64,000 nt of DNA from Plumapathes pennacea. Taxonomy: Eukaryota > Cnidaria > Anthozoa > Antipatharia > Myriopathidae. Of this stretch, positions 1-9,194 are shown piece after piece (position 1 is the first letter of the stretch; every line of letters begins with the position of its first letter). Position numbers and translations under genes: made by a program. The stretch spans positions 751,501-815,500 of the forward strand of contig OZ038471.1 of NCBI GenBank assembly GCA_964036295.1, in the 5' to 3' direction. The notes beneath the pieces were generated by a model. The model was not told the origin of the DNA, did no database searches, and was given only the letters and a program-made list of their open reading frames with translations.

Positions 1-307
1 AAATTGACGTAGGTTTGGAAGTGCAGTTTTCTCAGATCGAAAAGTTCAAGCATTGAAACGATTTAAATTCCGATCTTGATTTCAATTCGTTAACGGTTCA
101 ATGTCGATTTCATTCGCTATCGCTTGTTGTTCCACTTTCATTTTTTAGCATTTTATGACGTCATATGTGATCAATAAGAACACATCATTCACTTCAATCT
201 CACATTGATAAGTCCTCCACTGACGCAGAACAAATCTAATTTCCTGGTGAGCAGTAAAATCAGCAGCCTAACAGCCAATGGTACGACTGAATGTTCGTCG
301 TTCCCAG

Positions 308-3157
308 TCTCTCCCAGGTTCCGCACGGTCCTCGCCATGTTCCATAAAGGATTTGAGACTCTTTCCACAACCATGACATGTGACGTCATCGGGTTTCCCG
401 ACCCCGTGGTGACCTGGAGACGACAAGGAGGCTCTCAACTTTCCCAGAGGCACGTGATGAAGGGAAAGAGTCTAGTTATCAGGGACACGCGGACGTCTGA
501 CCGGGGAGCTTATATGTGCAATGGGAAAAATGAGCTTGGATTTGTCTTTGACATGACAACACTTCAAGTACAGCCAGTTGGTATGAAACAAGCTGAAAAA
601 ATCGTGTATTGTTTTCATTAATTGATTTGTCAAGCTATTAATTGTTGACAGACAGGAAAATATATACAAACTTAAGTGACACGCAAAACACTTTGTCTTT
701 GTTTTTGTTGTTGTTGTTGTTATTTCCTATTAATTTTCTCATATATGCTTCTCTTTTTAGAACCTCCCAAACTGATCACCAAACCCAGTCCAACTATTAT
801 GGTCAAGAAAGAAGGAGAAGTCGTTAGTATCACGTGTTCAGCCTCTGGGCGTCCCACACCGGAAGTCACGTGGACCAAAGACGGCGCAACTCCATCTGAC
901 GTCACTGTGACAAGCAACAGCACGTCTGGAGACGTCACCAGTGAACTCGTGATCAAGGATTTTCAGCCTCGTCATAACGGCAACTACGCCTGCATGTTTT
1001 ACAACCAGAAGAACCAGACGGTTCAGACTTCTACACGTGTTGGTAAGTCAAACATCCTGTGTGTTATGCAGTTATAGAATTAGGGTGTGATTACGTGAGC
1101 CGCGCTGGCCCGGTCTCCCGAGAAGTTTGCATCCTGCGATTAACCAGGATCCTGTCTTGTCGGGTTGGCCTGGCTCTCGTACAATCGCATTCAGTTGATG
1201 TTTGGTGTGTTGCACGGGCCATACCGGGATCTTGGCAAACCCTGTGGGCCAGCCCAGTTCTTTAAATCTGGACTGAACACTTGGATACCAGATGCTAATC
1301 TAGCAGATAACACTACTGTAGCTTGATTATAAAGAAAGTTTGGTCAGATCAAATGTAGCGCGGCCAATCGATAACCAATGCAGATGTTGATGAAACCTTC
1401 ACTATTTCTTTGTTTTTTAAGAACTGGCCAACTGTGGACATCCCGGTTTTGTTAAAAATGGCCACGTAATCGGCTCCCGCTACTGGTCAGGTGACGTCGT
1501 TTTCTTCACGTGCAAGCGAGACTATAGTTTAGTGGGCCCCAGGATGAGGCAATGCATGGTCAGCGGACACTGGAGCGAAACAAAAACCACTTGTGAGTCT
1601 TTTAATGGCTGGTTCAGCTTTATTCCTTTTGCTTCATTTCATGGTGGTATTGAAGTACTCTTCAATCTATTCTGTACTCGCCAGGTCATCGTTCGTGCCA
1701 GGACCCGGGTACACCGACCAACGGCCGCAGAGCGGGCGGTAGATTCTGGGAAGGAGAGCACGTGACTTATGAATGTGACGTTGGGTATCGAGTGCGTGGA
1801 TCTGTACGAAGAACATGTCACGACGGACAGTGGAGCGGTTCCCCAGTTAGCTGTTTAAGTGAGTTGTTTAGGCCTCACGCCACTTGAGATTATTTCAAGA
1901 ATACTTTCTATGTTGCCTGCGTCTTCACGCGAAACACACACGAACGCACACACACGCAAATTGACCTGCATTGATCATAACGCGGCTCCAACATAAAAGT
2001 ATCAACTTGAGCTTGATAGCATTATGCTGAATATACTGAACGCCGTAAAAATATTTAAAGATATTTTTCAGTTAACATATAATAATCAGTTGTATCATTT
2101 GCTGTTCATCGTTTATCCAAGGGCTGGTCAATTGTGGATATCCCGGATCTTTACGCAACGGTCGCGTGATTGGTTCCCGTTACCGAACAGGTGACGTCAC
2201 CTACTTTACTTGTAACCGAGGCTACACTTTGGTAGGTTCCGTGGTGAGAGTTTGTTTGGTCAGCGGCCAGTGGAGTGGAATACAACCGCGCTGTTTATTT
2301 CCGAGTAAGTTTGCTTACTTTCAGTGTCTCTGATAACAGATTTGAAAATGTAGCCTTGTTTTTTAAATGGATCTGTATAACAGTTAAAAAAACCTTCCAT
2401 CAGACAAACAAGATGCTAAAGACTTATCCCCTATATGGGTTCAAATACTGAAGTAATATATTTCGTCAAAAAATTGAACATTTTGTGAAAGTAGTTGCGT
2501 TGAGTGTTGACAAGAGTCTGTTCACCTGTCAAAGAATGCTATCTTTTGTAAGAACCCGTGTTGATCCACATCGGTGTAACGCGGTGCCAACATAAAATGT
2601 ATCATCGTAAAGGTTGATGGAAATATGCTGAACACCGTATGAATACTTCATTAGAGGTGAATAAGAAATTAATAGTCCGAGGACCGCACCACTTCATTTC
2701 CAATTTCCTTAAATTATCAGATTAAATCAGTTTTACTTTGACGCGCCCTCATCTTTAGCTGTGCCTTTCTTCTCTTTTATTTTCTCCAGTTCCGTTGGAA
2801 TGTCGTCAGTACAGCACAGTATCCGAGAGAGATCGTCACCGGTCTTATGGCTCGCCACAACACGAATGTGACCGTGGACTCACCAAGGGCTGGTATCGCT
2901 TCCAAGGGTATGCTGGGACAAAGATGGCGGACACGTGTGTGCATGTAGAAATGTGCAACACAGTCGCCACTGGCTGGCTGACTGGTGGACATCCCGCAGT
3001 ATTAGAAGGCGCGGTCACAAGGAAAGTGTGTTATCACTACAAACGTAACTGTTGTTACTATAGTAATTACATCCGTGTCAGAAACTGTGGAGTGTTCTTC
3101 GTCTATGAACTGACACCACCACCAACTTGTGCTTTGAGATATTGCGGAGCTGACTGA
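308..3157 (+). CDS. Ig-Ig-sushi-sushi-sushi-D8C secreted/surface protein (5' partial)
   Basis: Six exons, all joined in phase 1: 308-580 and 761-1042 (I-set Ig domains, paired Cys and a DRGAYMC or NGNYACM motif), 1422-1592, 1685-1858 and 2122-2304 (sushi/CCP, four Cys and a late W each), and 2790-3157 (D8C domain with GWYRF, AG-KM and WL-GGHP motifs, ending CALRYCGAD). Every exon has a pyrimidine tract plus AG acceptor and a GT donor, and each is one domain. The 5' exons lie left of the window: the paralogue downstream starts with a membrane anchor and a collagen exon, so this gene probably did too. D8C is the eight-cysteine module of uromodulin, GP2 and OIT3. Sushi domains 1 and 3 resemble each other; sushi 2 is more diverged. 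Role inferred: extracellular adhesion or recognition; ligand unknown. Confidence 0.82.
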
Positions 3158-3406
3158 CCACACCGAACCAAGCGAAACACGAGATTTTTTATCACAAACT
3201 ACAAACGAAAAGTGAATAATGCAAGTGATAACACAGCTTCTGTTGAATTTGTTAATGAAATAGCAAGAGTAGAAATTAAAAATAGAACGTGATTTTTTTA
3301 CGATCTTTTACCGCCAAAGCGAAATCAGCTGACCGCGCGACATTAGAAAACCCGATGAACCTGATAAACCTGTTAAACAATGATCAGTATCGGCCGTGTG
3401 ATTGCA

Positions 3407-3414
3407 TATAAAAA
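3407..3414 (+). promoter_or_regulatory. TATA box of the collagen/Ig/sushi/D8C gene
   Basis: TATAAAAA lies about 30 bp upstream of a likely untranslated first exon (about 3437-3580) that ends AAG before a GTATGA donor. The next exon would start at 4271 after TTCTTCAG, eight bases before the ATG at 4279. The whole block, TATA to donor, recurs near-identically at 8332-8489, which supports a functional promoter unit carried along by the duplication. Inferred from signals only. Confidence 0.6.
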
Positions 3415-4278
3415 GCATCCAAAAAGTACAATCAAGAATAACAAGTTATCTTCATCTCTCCCACCTGTGAATCGATCTCATCAGTGTTGGTAGTCACACA
3501 GCTGAATTATTAATCCAGCCGCTGACAACTACAATGCACAAGAAGAATATCTGAAAGAGACTGAACCACTCCTTTTTAAGGTATGACCAGCTAATGTATA
3601 ACTATTATACGTGCATAGCCAGCTGTTATCAAGTAGTTCTTACTGTTGTCTATAACTAAAGGAATATTCACCACAGAGGCTCAAATCCTATTTTCTGCTG
3701 ATTTGTAATAGCTTCCTAGCTACCAGTACATATAGAGAATAATACATGGGCGCGCGGAGATATGAAATTTACCTTCGAGTGTGATATCAAGAAAAACACG
3801 AGAAGATAAATTCCGAAGCTTGCATTGAAAGATCGCTGAAAAGAGCAACGCGTGACATTATAGAATTGATGAACGATTCGTTTTATGAAACTGGGGAAGC
3901 GAACTCCTTTAGCTCACAGCTGTTCTTTTGTTTGTCGGGGCTCTGAAAATCCAAAATAATTTAAGTTTCCGCTTCAGCTTTACACTTTCTGGTTTATAGT
4001 TAGGGGGAAATCTCGTACGTGCAGTTCAGAACGCAGATTATCAAGAAACTACTGCAAGAAAAAAAAAAAAAAAAAAAAGAACAAAAGCACCATAAACCAA
4101 ACAAACCAAACAAACCAAACTATCCGTACTCGGTTCACCAAAACGTTGCCGTTTTAACGGGGCCTTTCACAAGACTTCCGCTTCAGTTCAAACGGATTAC
4201 CAAGATCACCTTTCATGCGCTTGAAGACAGCTGCGCAGACTCTAGTTTCAGAAGAACGGTGATTCTTCAGGCCGCGTC

Positions 4279-7200
4279 ATGGAGAAGAGTAACGAAAAGA
4301 GTTCGGGAGAACCTTCACAAAAAGCCTGTCCAGTTTCTGTTCTTTCCTTCCTGTTTTGTGTGCTGATTCTTGTTCGAGTTGAGCTGGTTCATCGACACAC
4401 TGTTGCTGTTCAAGATCGCTTTCACTCGGCGAAACAAGATTGGAACAGCATCGCGGAGTACAACGGGGATACAGGAGGTAAGAAAGATGGAACTCTGGAA
4501 ATCATTTTAACTATAGCCTCATTGTACAGAACGTAGCTTGGTTTAGAAATATTCAGACGATAACTTTACTTAGCCATTGACCTTGCGTTCACAAAATGCG
4601 TGTTTGTCCAAGTGTGTCGAAGTGACACTTTTTCTCCCGAAGCCTGCATGGATTTGATAATAACGCTATACAAACCATTCATTCGCATTTTTCTTGAATC
4701 TCGTATGTTTCTCGGCAAACTGCTTTAGAGCTTCTGCTAAAGCCACAAACTTTGTTTTGCGATCATTTTGAAATCTTGAACAAATTCACAAGCCCAGGGT
4801 CTGCAGTAAAACAGTGATTTCAAACAGAAAAATCCGTTTCTGAGTTCTAGTATTTTTTTTTCTTTAGAAAAACAGACCAGGCGTCGTCGTGACGTCAGTT
4901 CTCCCTCCATGGCGGAAGTGACGGCAGAAATCGACAAAAAGCTCAAAGAATTTAAGGCAACTCTTTGTTCTCCAAAAGAGAAAGTTTGTGCCCAGGGTCC
5001 ACTCGGTCCACCAGGAAATCCTGGCATGCCTGGAATTCGGGGGAGAACTGGACCCAAGGGTCGCCAAGGAAAGAAAGGAATTAATGGGAGGCAAGGCCGA
5101 GCTGGAAAGCCAGGGAAACATGGTCCAGTTGGTCCTGCTGGAGTGCCAGGGGGGAGAGGTGACCAAGGAGATGCTGGTCCCCCCGGATTACCTGGTCTTC
5201 AAGGCCAGAAGGGAGGGCCTGGACCCAAGGGAATGAAGGGTGCCCCTGGTGAGTCCATATCAGGACCCAAAGTGTCAGTCTCTCCCAGCAACTTGACTGT
5301 TGGTGAAAACCAGAACGCCTCGTTTTATTGCTCAGCGACCGGAAATCCCACACCAGAGGTCACTTGGTCAAGAGCTGAGGACTCGGGCAACAGACCGCTG
5401 AAGAGTAGCAAAGGAGTACTGCAGATTCACAAAGCTGGTTTCTCAGATATTGGAAAGTATACGTGCTCTGCAAAGAATTTGATCAGGACAGTTGAAGATT
5501 CAGTGGAGCTGTTTGTTAAAGGTAAATACGATTTCTTATTATTGCTTGGTGACTTCAATCTCTTTTTTATTATTTTGTTTTACTATTGAGTAAGGAGAAA
5601 TTCAAGTGTTTGTCGTTCACGAGTAAAAAGCGTTATTACTCCTGGGGTTCAGTTACCCTGCTAGCAAAGCCTTCGAGTCAACGTCGGAGACCCTGCCAAC
5701 GTCTTCGACTTTGTTTGTTGAGCATGCGTGAGCCGTTTATCCAAACTTTTGTATGAGTCAAACCAGTTTCTTTGTCTCAATAAACCAGTCATACAAGTCG
5801 GGGCTGCCCCGCATGGGCAGTTTGGTAAACTGCTGACTGTTTTTGTGCTCAGTGTTCTTTGAAACAAGGCTTCGACAGGCTTGGTCGCATAGGGTTTGCG
5901 CATGTTCAACGGATAAAATGGAGCTCATTGGCAGAGCCTTCTTCATTCGTTTCCAACGTAGAGTGAAGGAGGTTCTGCTCGCAGGGTAGTTTCACGCAAA
6001 ACTGGTAGGCTGATATTTCGAATTAACTTCAACTTTATTTCCTATTCGCAGTGAAAGCAGAGAATTTTCCGGGACAATGTACGCAAAGTTTAAACAAATC
6101 GTCAGCTTTTGAAAATTCACATATAATGGGCACGTTGTTTTGCACAAGAAACAAGCCAATCAGACTCGTGCAAAATAATCACGTTATTAATGACATTTTT
6201 TTTTTTTCAGTACCTCCCAGGTTTCAGAAACATCTTGCTTTGTTTCATAAAGGCTTTGAAACTCTAACCACAAATATGACATGTGACATCATTGGGTTTC
6301 CCGACCCTGTAGTAACCTGGACAGGAGCAGGTTCTCAACTTTCCCAGAGGCACGTGATAAAAGGAAAGAGTCTAGTTCTCAGAGACACGCGGACGTCTGA
6401 CCGGGGAGCTTACATGTGCACTGGGAAAAATGAGCTTGGATCAGTCTTTAAGATGACTACACTTGAAGTACAGCCAGTTGGTATGAAAACAGCTGGAAGA
6501 ATCGTTTAATGTTTCATGCATTAATTTGTGAAACTGTTGATCTTTGACAGACAGGAAGACATATACAAAGTTACATGACACGCAAAAATACGTTGCTTTT
6601 CTTTCTTTGTATTTTTTTGTTTAGTACTTATTATTATTGTTGTATCTGCCTTTCTCATTAGAACCTCCTAAATTGATCACCACACCCAGTCCAACTGTTG
6701 TGGTCAAGAAAAAAGGAGAAATCGTTAATATCACTTGTTCAGCCTCTGGTCGTCCCACACCGGAAGTCCAGTGGTCCAAAGACGGCGCAACTCCATCTGA
6801 CGTCACAGTGACAAAGAACAGCACGTCTGGAGACGTCACCAGTGAACTCATGATCAAGAATTTCCAGCCTCGTCATAACGGCAACTACACCTGCATGTTT
6901 TACAACCAAAAGAACCAAACAGTTCAGACTTCTACACGTGTTGGTAAGTTTGGTTGATTAGCAACTGGAGTTTTTTGAATTAACAAAAAGTGATCAGTTG
7001 CACATGACTTGCTGTTCACTTTTTTATCGAAGGATTAAACAATTGTGGACATCCCGGTTTTCTACAAAGCGGCCTCGTGATTGGTTCCAGTTACTGGCCA
7101 GGTGACGTCACCCACTTTACTTGCAACCGAGACTACGTGTTGGTTGGTTCCGTGATAAGAGTTTGTATGGTCAGCGGCCAGTGGAGTGGCCTACAACCGC

Positions 7201-8083
7201 AATGCCTAGACTGTACGTAAGTTTGCTTATTTTCAATATCTGTGACAACAGATTTTAAAATGCAGTTTTGCTCTCAATTGGATCTGTAGAAAACAGAAAC
7301 CTTTCATCAGATGAATAAGATGCTAAAGACATCTTCCCCCCACATGGGTTCAATTTACTAAAGTAAAATATTTTGTCAAAAATTAAACAATTTGTGAAAG
7401 TAATTGCGTTGAGAGTTGCCAAGAGTCTATTTACATGTCAAAGAGTGCTATCTTTTGTTAGAACCCGTGTTGATCCACATCGGTGTAACGCGGTGCCAAC
7501 ATAAAGTGTATCAACGTAAAGGTTGATGGGAATATGGTGAACGCCGTATGAATACTTCATGAGAGCTAAATAAGAAATCAATAGTCTGAAGACCGCACCA
7601 CTTCATTTCCATTATAGGAAACTTCCTTGTACTATGTTGCATTATTTAGATAAAATCAGTTTTGTTTTGACGCGCCCTCATCCTTAACCGTGCTTTACTT
7701 CTCTTTAATCTTCTTCAGTCCCGTTGGAATGTCGTCAGTACAGAGTTTTATCCGAGGCAGATCGTCACCGGTCTTATAGTTCGAGGGGATATAGGTGTGA
7801 CCGTGTCATCAAGGGCTGGTATCGCTTCCAAGGGAATGCTGGGACAAAGATGGCGGACACGTGCGTGCCTCAACATAGGTGCAACACGTCCGCCACTGGC
7901 TGGCTGTCTGGTGGACATCCCACAGTATCAGAAGGCGTGGTCACAAAGAAAGTGTGTTATAGCTTTAGTGGTAACTGCTGTTACTTTAATAATAATATTC
8001 GTGTCAGAAACTGTGGAGTGTTCTTCGTTTATGAACTGACACCACCAACAGATTGTGATTTGAGATATTGTGGAGCTGACTGA
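4279..8083 (+). CDS. Type II membrane collagen-Ig(3)-sushi-D8C protein, furin-shed
   Basis: Coding exons 4279-4477, 4868-5521, 6211-6480, 6662-6943, 7033-7212 and 7719-8083 give 649 aa, all junctions phase 1. Residues 1-17 are cytosolic; 18-35 are hydrophobic with no signal-peptidase site, so a type II anchor. Residues 71-74 are RRRR followed by D, a furin-type site created exactly over the first coding splice junction region. A short charged helix (81-99) and Cys 100/107 precede 29 uninterrupted Gly-X-Y triplets (about 110-196, containing RGD). Then come Ig domains at about 200-284, 285-374 and 375-468, sushi 469-528 and D8C 529-649. This resembles transmembrane collagens and EDA-type proteins in topology, but the domain set is not a vertebrate one. 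Likely a trimer shed into the mesoglea or at the cell surface. An untranslated first exon probably lies at 3437-3580. Confidence 0.85.
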
Positions 8084-8331
8084 CCACACCGAACCACACA
8101 AAACAAGAGATTTTGTATCACGAACTACAAACAAAAAGTAAATGATGCAAGCGATAACACAGCTTCCGTTGAATTTGTTAATGAAATAGCAAGAGTAGAA
8201 AATAAAAATAGAACGTGATTTTTTACGATCTTTTACCGCCAAAGCGAAATCAGCTGACCGCGCGACATTAGAAAACCCGACGAACCTGATAGACCTGTTA
8301 AACAATGATCAGTATCGGCCGTGTGATCGAA

Positions 8332-8489
8332 TATAAAAAGCATCCAAAAAGTACAATCAGGAATAACAAGTTATCTTCATCTCTCCCACCTGTTGGGAGT
8401 CACACAGCTGAATTATTAATCCAGGAGCTGACAGCTACAATGCACAAGAAGCGGTGACTTTCATCTCAGAAAGAGACTGGAGTTTCAAG
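8332..8489 (+). promoter_or_regulatory. Orphan duplicate promoter and first exon
   Basis: A TATA box (8332-8339) followed by a near-copy of the untranslated first exon of the upstream gene, ending AAG before GTATGA (donor at 8490). The homology to 3158-3730 begins straight after the stop codon at 8083 and fades near 8920. No anchor, collagen or Ig exon follows within the window. It is therefore either the first exon of a relic gene, or a live promoter producing a non-coding or distant-spliced transcript. Confidence 0.55.
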
Positions 8490-8548
8490 GTATGACCAAC
8501 TAATGGGTATTATTACCATCTATTTATCAAACAGTTTGTACTGTTGCC

Positions 8549-8866
8549 TATAGTTCCCCGGGGGGTGGGGGTGGGGCTACGCTGAAAAGGGGTCTCTTTT
8601 TGAACGTCTTGCATTAAAGGGGTATAGAAATGCGAAACATTTTGGTATTTGCGAGAGTCGGTAAAAAGAGCTGGCCATTAGAAAATTGAATAGGAATTTC
8701 ACAGAGGTTCTAAAAAGGGTGCAAACTTTTACAAGAACTATATGAAAGGGTCACTAATTCGACCCCAGATTAGTAATTGAGAGGGTATGGGGTTGCCAAG
8801 CCTGGGCGGAGCCTCCCCGTATAAGCATTTTCAAATGCTTCCCTTCCCCCCGACCCCGTATAGTAA
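8549..8866. mobile_element. About 315-bp insertion in the duplicated flank
   Basis: Aligning this flank with its paralogue at 3645-3680, the text runs CTATA then AAAGGAATATTCACCAC in the first copy. In the second copy about 315 bp of G/C-run-rich sequence separates CCTATAGT from GTATAGTAAAAGAATAGTCACCAC. The repeated TATAGT looks like a target-site duplication, and the first copy is an approximate empty site. No coding capacity; element family not recognised. Confidence 0.55.
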
Positions 8867-9002
8867 AAGAATAGTCACCACGGAGGCTTTCTCCCTCTTT
8901 TTAATAGCTTCCTAGCCACTAGTACAACACATTTCTGCATCTATGTTTACTCGTTACAAGCAAAGCAATGACATTTGAGTCTTGATGAGTCCTCTGACTT
9001 GT

Positions 9003-9194
9003 TCACCGACAGGCAGCTGCACAGCACAGGCAGAACACACTGGACGGAAGGTAAGTTTGGTCACAACAATGAGGGTCACGCTTCAACACATCACGTGCCA
9101 ACGGGGAGCGCAAGGCATGCTGGGAGTGTTTAGCCGGCGCGCCGCTGACAGCTCCCACAGCTAACATAAGGCACAGAAAGGCAATGATTTTCAT
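9003..9194 (-). CDS. Cysteine-rich secreted prepropeptide, 63 aa
   Basis: A single short frame that begins immediately after a splice acceptor (TTTCCAG before ATG), suggesting an untranslated exon upstream. Residues 1-19 form a clean signal peptide (MKI start, Leu/Ala/Val core, small residues GAVSGA before the cut). A propeptide follows, ending in Leu-Lys-Arg, and then a 24-residue tail ending in Arg at the stop. The tail holds six cysteines spaced CC-x10-C-x-CC-x3-C. This is the layout of secreted cysteine-stabilised peptides (neurotoxin-like, antimicrobial or signalling); no exact family recognised. A strong GTAAGT on the opposite strand at 9051 leaves open that the plus strand is also transcribed. 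Confidence 0.5.
   Translation of the reverse strand: MKIIAFLCLMLAVGAVSGAPAKHSQHALRSPLARDVLKRDPHCCDQTYLPSSVFCLCCAAACR

Noticed and set aside
1-307. Possible collagen or anchor exon of the first gene
   Set aside because: No Gly-X-Y, hydrophobic anchor or Ig motif seen; it is intron sequence, and the missing exons must lie upstream of the window.
4019-4366. 115-codon plus frame with a poly-Lys stretch
   Set aside because: The lysines come from a poly(A) run in the intron before the anchor exon; the real start is at 4279 in another frame.
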